Assembly (NCBI GenBank): GCA_017302015.1
Contig: JAFLEE010000053.1
Span: forward strand, 1-37,294
Reading direction: 5' to 3'
Source: Spirochaetota bacterium
Lineage (GTDB): Bacteria; Spirochaetota; UBA12135; COTS27; JAFLEE01
Length of the DNA stretch: 37,294 nt
In this document: piece after piece, positions 31,151 to 37,294 of the stretch
How positions within the stretch are numbered: position 1 is the first letter of the stretch
Layout of the letters: each line of letters begins with the position of its first letter
Position numbers and translations under genes: made by a program
Notes under the pieces: generated by a model
Told to the model about the DNA's origin: nothing
Seen by the model: only the letters and a program-made list of their open reading frames with translations
The model's database searches: none

Positions 31151-31181
31151 AACCCGAATTTTCTGCGTTCCAGGAGTGTCG

Positions 31182-31742
31182 TTGCGCCCCAGATTCAGTG
31201 ATCCCCGGCAGTTCAACCGCGAACCGCGCATCCGCATCAACCGCTACATTTCGGCCCCCGAAGTTCGGGTGGTCCTGGAAGAAGGCGAGATGTTGGGTGT
31301 CCTCCCCATCCAAGAAGCCCTGAAGAAAGCCGAAGAGGCCGGCCTCGACCTGGTGGAGATCTCCCCGACGGCCCAGCCGCCGGTCTGCAAGATCATCGAT
31401 TTCGGCAAGTTCAATTACCAGCAGGAAAAAAAACAGAAGGAAGCCCGCAAGCACAGCAAAGTCGTCCAGAACAAGGAAATCAAACTCCGCCCCAAGACCG
31501 ACGTGCACGACTACAATTTCAAGGTCAAGCACATCCGCGAGTTCCTCGAAGACGGGAACCGCGTGAAGGTCACGGTGAAGTTCAAGGGCCGCGAAATGGC
31601 CTATACCGAGAATGGGCGCAAGCAGCTTGAAAAAATCATCGTGGATATCGCGGACGTCGGCAAGATCGAAGTGCCCCCCCGGCTCACCGGGCGCAATTAC
31701 GACATGACCCTGACCCCGACGAAGAAGCCCGCGGGCACCTGA
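31182..31742 (+). CDS. infC: Translation initiation factor IF-3
   Basis: Binds the 30S subunit, discriminates start codons and prevents premature subunit joining. The 186-residue product has the IF3 N-domain (INRYISAPEVRVVLEEGEML; VEISPTAQPPVCKIIDFGKF), a Lys-rich linker helix (YQQEKKQKEARKHSK) and the C-domain (EIKLRPKTDVHDYNFKVKHI; RVKVTVKFKGREMAYTENGR). AGGAG at 31172-31176 places TTG 31182 at the right distance; GTG 31176 overlaps that Shine-Dalgarno and would add two residues. A rare start fits IF3 autoregulation, which relies on an unusual start codon (AUU) in E. coli. First gene of the infC-rpmI-rplT operon. Confidence 0.95.
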   Translation: MRPRFSDPRQFNREPRIRINRYISAPEVRVVLEEGEMLGVLPIQEALKKAEEAGLDLVEISPTAQPPVCKIIDFGKFNYQQEKKQKEARKHSKVVQNKEIKLRPKTDVHDYNFKVKHIREFLEDGNRVKVTVKFKGREMAYTENGRKQLEKIIVDIADVGKIEVPPRLTGRNYDMTLTPTKKPAGT

Positions 31743-31783
31743 AACCCCCCTCCCGACCGACCATCCAAGACCAGGAAAGAACC

Positions 31784-31990
31784 ATGCCCAAACTCAAAAC
31801 CCATAAAGGCGCCCGCAAGCGGTTCAAGATCACCGCCAACGGCAAGGTCAAGGCCAAGCGCGCCGGCGGCCGGCACCTCCAGACCGGCAAGAGCCGCAAT
31901 AATACCCGTAAAAATCAGGGCATGGCCCAGATTCTCACCACGGTCGAAGCGAAGAAGATCAAGACCCTTCTCGCCGGCGCCCGCCACTAA
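31784..31990 (+). CDS. rpmI: 50S ribosomal protein L35
   Basis: A 68-residue large-subunit protein, MPKLKTHKGARKRFKITANG then KVKAKRAGGRHLQTGKSRNN, with the conserved L35 N-terminus and high Lys/Arg content. The order infC-rpmI-rplT is conserved in bacteria. ATG 31784 follows CAGGAAAGAACC; the 41-nt gap after infC contains no hairpin that I can discern. Confidence 0.98.
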   Translation: MPKLKTHKGARKRFKITANGKVKAKRAGGRHLQTGKSRNNTRKNQGMAQILTTVEAKKIKTLLAGARH

Positions 31991-32001
31991 GGAGCTTTCC
32001 C

Positions 32002-32358
32002 ATGCCTCGTGCCAAATCAAGCGTTCCCAAGAAGGCGCGCCACAAGAAAGTCCTCGCGAAAGCCAAGGGCTATCGCGGCAAGCGCAGCAAATGGTTCACC
32101 ATCGCCAACCAGAGCGTGGTGAAGAGCGGCGCCTTCGCCTTCGCCGGACGCAAGAAGAAGAAAGCCGAATACCGCCAGATCTGGCACGTGCGCATCGGAG
32201 CCGGGCTCGAGGGCACCGGGCTCGCCTATTCGCGCTTCATGGCGGGCCTCAAGAAGGCCGGCATCGCGCTCGACCGCAAGATCCTCGCGCTGCTCGCCGC
32301 CGAAGACCCCGCGACCTTCAAGAAGCTCGCCGAAGCCGCCCAGAGCAAGGCCGCCTGA
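32002..32358 (+). CDS. rplT: 50S ribosomal protein L20
   Basis: A 118-residue protein needed for early 50S assembly, and in some bacteria a repressor of its own operon. The sequence is typical: MPRAKSSVPKKARHKKVLAK, then AKGYRGKRSKWFTIANQSVV (the usual Arg-rich helix), YRQIWHVRIGAGLEGTGLAY and KKAGIALDRKILALLAAEDP. It follows rpmI by 11 nt with a GGAG Shine-Dalgarno. The operon terminator is 23 nt downstream of its stop. Confidence 0.98.
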   Translation: MPRAKSSVPKKARHKKVLAKAKGYRGKRSKWFTIANQSVVKSGAFAFAGRKKKKAEYRQIWHVRIGAGLEGTGLAYSRFMAGLKKAGIALDRKILALLAAEDPATFKKLAEAAQSKAA

Positions 32359-32367
32359 CCCGATCGG

Positions 32368-33450
32368 ATGGAAGTTCCAGACCGGCCGCGTCGCCTTGCC
32401 AGGCGGTGGCGGCCGGTTTTCTTTTTGGGGCTCCTGGCCGCGGGCGGGCTGCAGGCGTTCCCCGGCTACCTGAACACGCGCAGCACCGAGTTCTACCCCC
32501 GCGGGCGGGTGGGGCTCTCCGTCGGCCTCGAACGCTTCGAGGACCGCGGCCCCTACGGCACCTGGCCCCTGGTGTTCTCGGCGGTGCCCGTCAGCATCGC
32601 CACGGCGCTGGCGCGCAACGTGCAACTCGGCCTCACCCTGCCGTTCGTCTGGGTCGAGAACCTCGCCCGGCCCGACCGCAGCCTCGCCCTGGTGGCCGGC
32701 GACATGGTCCTCGACATGGAGTTCGGGCACGACGAGCCCGAGTACGACTACCGGGAAGCTTTCACTTTCCGGGTGCGCATCCCCGACACCAGCCCCCCCA
32801 TCGACCGCAACCGCCGCCTGTCCACGCTGGAACGCGATTACGCGGAGGGCTCCACGGTGCGCGATTATTACCCCCTGACGCTCCACCACCAGGAGATGGC
32901 GCTGGGGTGGAATTTTTCCAAGCAACTCGGCGAAAAGACGTGGCTGCACTTCAACGCGCGCTACGTCTACGAGTTCGGCACCAACGAGAGCCTGACGAAC
33001 ATGTTCGCCCTGCAGGGCGCCCTGGTCTCCACCAATGACATCAGCACCATCACCAATGCCGAGGCCCTCGCCGGCACCACCTTCTCCCTCTTCGGCATCG
33101 AGAAGATCTGGGAGCGTTTCTTCGGCTGGACCGGCCGGGTCGATCCCTGGGCCGACAAGGCCAACGACCGGGTGGAATTGTCCCTCGGCGTTGACACCAC
33201 GCTCGACCTGGGATACCATGTTTCGGGCCGGAAGATCCCCTTCGCCATCCAGCCGTTCGCCGAGCTGTTCCTCTCGAAGCGCTTCACCGAGGAGAGCCTG
33301 GCCAAATCCCATCTCGACCTGTCCGCCGGGGCGGCCTTCCACCTCCCCGCGCACCTGCGCCTGCAGTTCGCCTTCACGCGCGTGCTCTGGGCCGACGCGC
33401 GCTTCGACTACCAGGACGCCCTGCGCATGAATCTGACCATCCTCCTGTAG
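32368..33450 (+). CDS. Outer-membrane beta-barrel protein of unknown function
   Basis: A 360-residue exported protein with an Arg-rich n-region and hydrophobic core (RRWRPVFFLGLLAAGGLQAF), then about 330 residues of alternating strands with aromatic girdles (LHFNARYVYEFGTNESL; LRLQFAFTRVLWADARFDYQ) ending in LRMNLTILL. This is consistent with a mid-size barrel; no specific family is recognised. It starts only 9 nt after the rplT stop. A complete intrinsic terminator (32381-32426) lies within its signal-peptide codons, so expression by readthrough from the ribosomal operon would be limited. ATG 32368 is needed to supply the basic n-region. Confidence 0.82.
   Translation: MEVPDRPRRLARRWRPVFFLGLLAAGGLQAFPGYLNTRSTEFYPRGRVGLSVGLERFEDRGPYGTWPLVFSAVPVSIATALARNVQLGLTLPFVWVENLARPDRSLALVAGDMVLDMEFGHDEPEYDYREAFTFRVRIPDTSPPIDRNRRLSTLERDYAEGSTVRDYYPLTLHHQEMALGWNFSKQLGEKTWLHFNARYVYEFGTNESLTNMFALQGALVSTNDISTITNAEALAGTTFSLFGIEKIWERFFGWTGRVDPWADKANDRVELSLGVDTTLDLGYHVSGRKIPFAIQPFAELFLSKRFTEESLAKSHLDLSAGAAFHLPAHLRLQFAFTRVLWADARFDYQDALRMNLTILL
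32381..32426 (+). terminator. Intrinsic terminator inside signal-peptide codons
   Basis: ACCGGCCGC (32381-32389) pairs with GCGGCCGGT (32409-32417); an inner CGCC/GGCG stem (32392-32395 with 32402-32405) caps the hairpin. The tract TTTTCTTTTT (32417-32426) follows. It ends the infC-rpmI-rplT transcript but lies in frame inside the next ORF, where the T-run encodes Val-Phe-Phe-Leu. Confidence 0.85.
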
Positions 33451-33461
33451 AAGGTTTCCCC

Positions 33462-34463
33462 ATGAGCGATCCGAACACCGACGAACTCCGAGAGCAGATC
33501 CAGGCGGAGATCCCCGCCGCCCCCGACGGGAAGGCCCTCGAGGAATTGCGCATCCGCTTCCTCGGCAAGAAGGGCGTGCTGGCCGACCTGGTCTCGCGCA
33601 TCGCCCAGGTCCCCCCCGAGGAGCGCAAGGCGTTCGGCAAGACGGCGAACGACCTGAAGGCCCTGGCGGGCGAACTCCTCGACGCCCGCGCGGGGCAACT
33701 CGAGGCCCAGCGCCGCGCCGAGGCGCTCTCCACCTCCAAAGTCGATGTGCGACTGCCCGGGCGGCGCCACACCCTGGGCACGGCCCATCCCATCACCCAA
33801 GTGCGCGACGAGATCCTCTCGGCGTTCAACCGCATGGGCTTCCTCACCGTCGACGGCCCCGAGATCGAGACCGACTACTATAATTTCGAGGCGCTCAACA
33901 TCCCCCCCGAGCACCCCGCGCGCGACGGGCAAGATTCGTTCTACCTGGCCCCGGGCACGCTCCTGCGCACCCAGACCTCCACGGTTCAGATCCGCGTGAT
34001 GGAGCAGGTGAAGCCGCCCCTGGCCATCGTGAGCGCCGGGCGCGTCTTCCGCCGCGATACCCTCGACGCCACCCACGCCTTCATGTTCCATCAGATCGAG
34101 GGGCTCCTCGTGGCCGAGCAGGTGAGTTTCGCCCACCTGAAGGGCATCCTCCTGAAGGTCGGCCGGGACCTCTTCGGGGCGGGGGCCGCGCTGCGTTTCG
34201 CCCCCGATTTCTTCCCCTTCACCGAACCTTCCTGCCAACTCTGCGTCAATTTCCCGCTGGCCGACGGGCGCAGCCGGTGGCTGGAGGTGCTGGGGGCGGG
34301 GCTCGTGAACCCGGTGGTGCTCAAGGGGGTCGGCATCGACCCCGAGAAGTACTCGGGGCTCGCCTTCGGCATGGGCGTGGAACGCATCGCCATGTGCCGC
34401 TGGGGCATCCAGGATATCCGGCTCTTCACCGAGAACGACAAGCGTTTTCTCGACCAGTTTTGA
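33462..34463 (+). CDS. pheS: Phenylalanyl-tRNA synthetase alpha subunit
   Basis: Catalytic subunit of the class II alpha2-beta2 enzyme that charges tRNA-Phe. The 333-residue product has an N-terminal coiled coil (about 1-85), then motif 2 region VDGPEIETDYYNFEALNIPP with HPARDGQDSFYLAPGTLLRT, the conserved FPFTEPSCQLCVNF, and motif 3 GLAFGMGVERIAMCRWGIQD. Full length. It starts 11 nt after the preceding barrel gene and 12 nt before pheT. Confidence 0.98.
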   Translation: MSDPNTDELREQIQAEIPAAPDGKALEELRIRFLGKKGVLADLVSRIAQVPPEERKAFGKTANDLKALAGELLDARAGQLEAQRRAEALSTSKVDVRLPGRRHTLGTAHPITQVRDEILSAFNRMGFLTVDGPEIETDYYNFEALNIPPEHPARDGQDSFYLAPGTLLRTQTSTVQIRVMEQVKPPLAIVSAGRVFRRDTLDATHAFMFHQIEGLLVAEQVSFAHLKGILLKVGRDLFGAGAALRFAPDFFPFTEPSCQLCVNFPLADGRSRWLEVLGAGLVNPVVLKGVGIDPEKYSGLAFGMGVERIAMCRWGIQDIRLFTENDKRFLDQF

Positions 34464-34475
34464 CGGGGGGATGAC

Positions 34476-36866
34476 ATGCTCGCCAGTTTTTCGTGGCTCA
34501 AAGAATACATCGGCACCTCGCTCTCCGCCGAGGACGTCGCGGCCCGCCTCACGGCCCAGGGTTTCGAGGTCAAGGAACTCCATCGCCACCGCGCCCCGAT
34601 CGCCGGGCTCGTGGTCGGCGAGATCCTCGCGGCCGCCCGCCATCCCGACGCCGACCGGCTCCAGGTCTGCCAGGTGAAGACCGCCACCGAGACGCTCGCC
34701 ATCGTCTGCGGGGCCGCCAACGCCCGCGCGGGGCTCAAGGTCTGCGTCGCCACGGTGGGCACGGTCCTGGGCCCCGATTTCGCCATCAAAAAATCCCGCA
34801 TCCGCGGGGTGGAATCCCACGGGATGCTCTGCTCCCGCGCCGAACTCGGCCTCGAGAAGGAGAGCGCCGGCATCTGGGAACTCCCCGCCGACGCCGGCCT
34901 GGATGACCCGATCCCCAAGTTCGTCGGCCCCGAGGAGCACGTCTTCGACATCGAACTCACGTCCAACCGCAGCGATTGCCTCTCGATCCTCGGCCTCGCC
35001 CAGGAACTCGCCGTCGCCCTGCGCGAGCACCTCGCCCAGAAGAAGCACCGGAAATTCCCGGAGAAGAAGGGGGCCCTCTCGGTCTCCGTGCAGGCCCGGG
35101 AGAAGACCCCGCGCTACACGGCCCGCCTCGTCACCGGGGTGACGGTCGCCCCGTCGCCCGGGTGGATGCAGGATCGTCTCGCGCTCCACGGGCTGCGCCC
35201 CATCAATAACGTGGTCGATATCACCAATTACGTCCTCCTCGAGTACGGCCAGCCGCTGCACGCCTTCGATTACCGGACCCTCGCCGGGCAGAAGGTCGTC
35301 GCGCGCGACGCGCGAGCGGGGGAAGCCTTCGATTGCCTCGACGGCCGGATGCTGGAGCTGACCCCCGACGACCTCGTCATCGCCGACGACCAAGGCCCGG
35401 TGGCCCTCGCGGGCGTCATGGGCGGCCGGCGCACCGGCGTGAGCGAGGCGACGCGCGAGGTGCTCATCGAGTCCGCCTGCTTCGAGCCGGTCACGGTGCG
35501 GCGCACCGGCCGCCGGCATAAAATCGCCACCGACTCCTCGGCGCGCTTCGAGAAGGGGGTCGCCTGGGACCGGGTGGAGGACGCGCTGCACTATTGCGTC
35601 GATCTGCTGTGCGAGCACGCCGGCGGGCAGGCCGCCAGCGCGGTGATGGACGTGAACACCGGGCGGCCGAAGGAAACCCTCGTCGTCTTCCGCTACGCCC
35701 AGGTGAAGGCGAAACTCGCGGTGGAGATCGCGCCGGTGGAGGTCAACAAGATCTTCAATAGTTTGGGCTGCACGGTGAAGTACCACGACCACGAGAAGGC
35801 CCAGATCCTGATCCCTTTCGCCCGCCGCGACCTGAAGGAGGAGTGGGACCTCCTGGAGGAGGTCGCGCGCATCCACGGCTACGACCAGATCCCCGAGGCC
35901 TTGCCCATGGTCTCCAACCGGGAGGACCGCGTCGCGGCCCCCGATACGCGGGCCTGGCGCGAGAGCCTGCGCGGCCTCGGCTACCAAGAAGTCATGAACG
36001 TGGCCTTCGCCGATAGCCGCGTGCTCGCCGCGCTTCGGGTCGACGGCTCCGGGCACGCGGCGGTCCTCAATCCCATGTCCCCCGATTACACGCGCCTGCG
36101 TCGCGACCTCTTCGCCGGGATGCTGCAGAACGTGAAGCATAACCTCGAGCACCAGAAGGGCCAGACCCTGAAGTTCTGGGAATCGGGGCGCGTCTTCGCC
36201 AAGGGCGCGGAGCCCGAGCGCCCGTTCCTCGAGGGCCGCCACCTGGGCCTCATGGCCACGGGGCCGGTCGAGCGCCCCAATTGGACCACGCCCGCCCGCG
36301 CCTTCGACTTCCAGGACTTAAGCGGCGACATGGCCGCATTCCTCGCGGGCCTCGGCCTCGCCTCCGCGAAGATCGAGCCCTGCGACGATCCCGCGCTTTC
36401 CCCCTTGGCCCGGGGCCAGTGGACCTGCGCGGGGCTCGTGCTCGGCCGCCTCGGGCGGGTGCGGGATGAAGACCTCGAGGCCCTCTCCGTGCGGGGGGAG
36501 GAGGTCTTCTTCGGCGAACTCGATCTGGAGCAGGTGGAGGCCGCGCGCGACCGCGTCGGGCGGGCCAAGCGCTTCGCCGCCTATTCCAGCTTCCCCACCG
36601 TCGCCCGGGATCTCGCTTTCGTCATGGCGCGCGACGCCGAGGTCGTCGCCGTGGCGGAATACCTGCGGAAAGCCGACCCCGCCGTCGTGCGCGCGGAGAT
36701 CGCCGACCTGTTCACGGGGGCCCCGGTGGGCCCCGAGCGCAAATCGGTGGTGTTCTCGGTGGAGTTCGGCTCGCCCGAGAAGACCTTCACCCGGGAGGAG
36801 GTCGACGCCATCGAGAAACGCCTGGTGGACACCGCCGCCAAGCGGTTCAACATCGCCAGGCGCTGA
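34476..36866 (+). CDS. pheT: Phenylalanyl-tRNA synthetase beta subunit
   Basis: Large subunit of phenylalanyl-tRNA synthetase, responsible for tRNA binding and editing. The 796-residue product has an OB-fold tRNA-binding domain (about 40-150), a B1/B5-type region (ELTSNRSDCLSILGLAQELA; the MGG motif VALAGVMGGRRTGVSEATRE), the B3/B4 editing domain, the pseudo-catalytic core and a C-terminal FDX-ACB anticodon-binding domain (about 705-796). Length and domain order are normal. It is coupled to pheS and followed by a -10-like TATAAT only 4 nt after its stop. Confidence 0.98.
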   Translation: MLASFSWLKEYIGTSLSAEDVAARLTAQGFEVKELHRHRAPIAGLVVGEILAAARHPDADRLQVCQVKTATETLAIVCGAANARAGLKVCVATVGTVLGPDFAIKKSRIRGVESHGMLCSRAELGLEKESAGIWELPADAGLDDPIPKFVGPEEHVFDIELTSNRSDCLSILGLAQELAVALREHLAQKKHRKFPEKKGALSVSVQAREKTPRYTARLVTGVTVAPSPGWMQDRLALHGLRPINNVVDITNYVLLEYGQPLHAFDYRTLAGQKVVARDARAGEAFDCLDGRMLELTPDDLVIADDQGPVALAGVMGGRRTGVSEATREVLIESACFEPVTVRRTGRRHKIATDSSARFEKGVAWDRVEDALHYCVDLLCEHAGGQAASAVMDVNTGRPKETLVVFRYAQVKAKLAVEIAPVEVNKIFNSLGCTVKYHDHEKAQILIPFARRDLKEEWDLLEEVARIHGYDQIPEALPMVSNREDRVAAPDTRAWRESLRGLGYQEVMNVAFADSRVLAALRVDGSGHAAVLNPMSPDYTRLRRDLFAGMLQNVKHNLEHQKGQTLKFWESGRVFAKGAEPERPFLEGRHLGLMATGPVERPNWTTPARAFDFQDLSGDMAAFLAGLGLASAKIEPCDDPALSPLARGQWTCAGLVLGRLGRVRDEDLEALSVRGEEVFFGELDLEQVEAARDRVGRAKRFAAYSSFPTVARDLAFVMARDAEVVAVAEYLRKADPAVVRAEIADLFTGAPVGPERKSVVFSVEFGSPEKTFTREEVDAIEKRLVDTAAKRFNIARR

Positions 36867-36870
36867 AGGC

Positions 36871-36876
36871 TATAAT
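36871..36876 (+). promoter_or_regulatory. -10 element before the coiled-coil gene
   Basis: A perfect TATAAT, 19 nt before ATG 36896. The nearest -35-like hexamer is TTCAAC at 36846-36851 (19-bp spacing), so the promoter is uncertain. Confidence 0.38.
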
Positions 36877-36895
36877 CGACCGGGGGGAGCTTGCC

Positions 36896-37126
36896 ATGGG
36901 CCGAAAACCGCTTGATCAACAGCAGGTCGAGAACAGTTACAACAATATCTGCGAATCCCTGCAATTGACCTTGAAGGAAAACGAGCATCTGCGCCTCGAG
37001 GTCGAACGCCTCAAGGCCGAGGCGGGAAAGGCGGACGAGGGGGAACTCGCCGAACTGCGCGCCGAGGTCGAAGAACTCGGCGAGACCGTCCTCACCCTGG
37101 AGCAGGAGCGCGATGGCCTGCTCTAG
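36896..37126 (+). CDS. Coiled-coil protein, frame interrupted by TAG
   Basis: A 76-residue ORF with a good Shine-Dalgarno (GGGGGAG), starting MGRKPLDQQQVENSYNNICE. It then forms a continuous heptad-like coiled coil (ENEHLRLEVERLKAEAG; LAELRAEVEELGETVLTLEQ). At 37124-37126 an in-frame TAG ends it. The same frame continues without a stop to the window edge (37294), with helix-like KLKSIERFVARLSG and then a Pro/Ala/Glu-rich stretch, and keeps the G/C-ending codons of real genes. One substitution (TAG from CAG) would restore it. ZapB- or DivIVA-like roles are possible for small coiled coils after a housekeeping operon, but no family is recognised. TAG is a normal stop here, used by at least five other genes. 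Confidence 0.6.
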   Translation: MGRKPLDQQQVENSYNNICESLQLTLKENEHLRLEVERLKAEAGKADEGELAELRAEVEELGETVLTLEQERDGLL

Positions 37127-37294
37127 AAACTGAAGAGCATCGAGCGGTTCGTCGCACGACTCAGCGGTACCCGCTCCCCGGCCGTCGAGGCGGAAACGCG
37201 GGCCGTCCCGACCGAGGCGCCGCGGCCGCCGCGGGCCGTCGAGCCAAGCGTTCCCCCCGCCGAGCGGGAAATCCCGGCCACCGTCCATGCCGCG

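Noticed and set aside
33408-36242. Minus-strand open frame of 944 codons opposite pheS-pheT
   Set aside because: The sense strand encodes complete PheS and PheT; long antisense frames are expected at this GC content.
37124-37126. Stop-codon reassignment of TAG
   Set aside because: TAG ends several well-supported genes (2414, 3237, 17012, 24149, 33450), so general reassignment is unlikely.

Overview
The window is high-GC DNA, almost entirely coding, from a bacterium that is most likely an uncultured member of the Spirochaetota. The lineage markers are a FlaA-type flagellar sheath protein (9617-10540), a P83/100-family antigen (29137-30690), FlgM and a bactofilin. Outer-membrane beta-barrels and a lipoprotein N-acyltransferase show a diderm envelope. 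No rRNA, tRNA, CRISPR array, insertion sequence or prophage is visible. The placement is inferred from protein families, not from a tree.

Layout. 1-1935 (-): large unrecognised protein, cut by the left edge. 2038-2343 (+): lone rpsR, ending in a bidirectional terminator shared with a leftward three-gene operon (3725-2414) of an LTxxQ periplasmic protein, an ECF sigma factor and a one-TM protein. 3954-9559 (+): CorC/HlyC-type membrane protein, ligA, lnt and a GerMN-like protein, tightly coupled. 9617-17012 (+): flaA, bactofilin, cimA, rsmI, flgM, then an iron-ADH-fold protein lacking its metal ligands, larB and a secreted LamG/FNIII protein. 17029-19212 (-): REC-PAS-GGDEF-EAL protein, divergent from htpX (19461-20369, +) across a relatively AT-rich regulatory gap. 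20438-23498 (+): beta-barrel protein, secreted metallophosphatase-like protein, unknown membrane protein. 26955-23502 (-): small HU protein, HU-TM-LysM protein, ribBA, MBL-fold hydrolase. 27037-29037 (+): GAF/HD-GYP protein, divergent from the HU operon. 29137-31094 (+): P83/100 protein and two small ORFs. 31182-36866 (+): infC-rpmI-rplT, an outer-membrane protein whose signal-peptide codons contain a terminator, pheS-pheT. 36896 to the right edge: coiled-coil frame interrupted by an amber codon.

Genes often overlap by 4 bp (ATGA or GTGA), implying translational coupling. Where promoters are readable, the -35 element is usually TTGC followed by two variable bases, 16-18 bp from a TATAAT-like -10. 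Three genes (21031, 26955, 27037) lie so close to their -10 that their mRNAs should be nearly leaderless.

The most unusual items are the HU-TM-LysM protein, the metal-ligand-free ADH homologue coupled to larB, the terminator inside signal-peptide codons, and the amber-interrupted coiled-coil gene. Together the window carries envelope biogenesis and stress genes (lnt, htpX, ECF operon), flagellar genes, c-di-GMP turnover genes and core translation genes.
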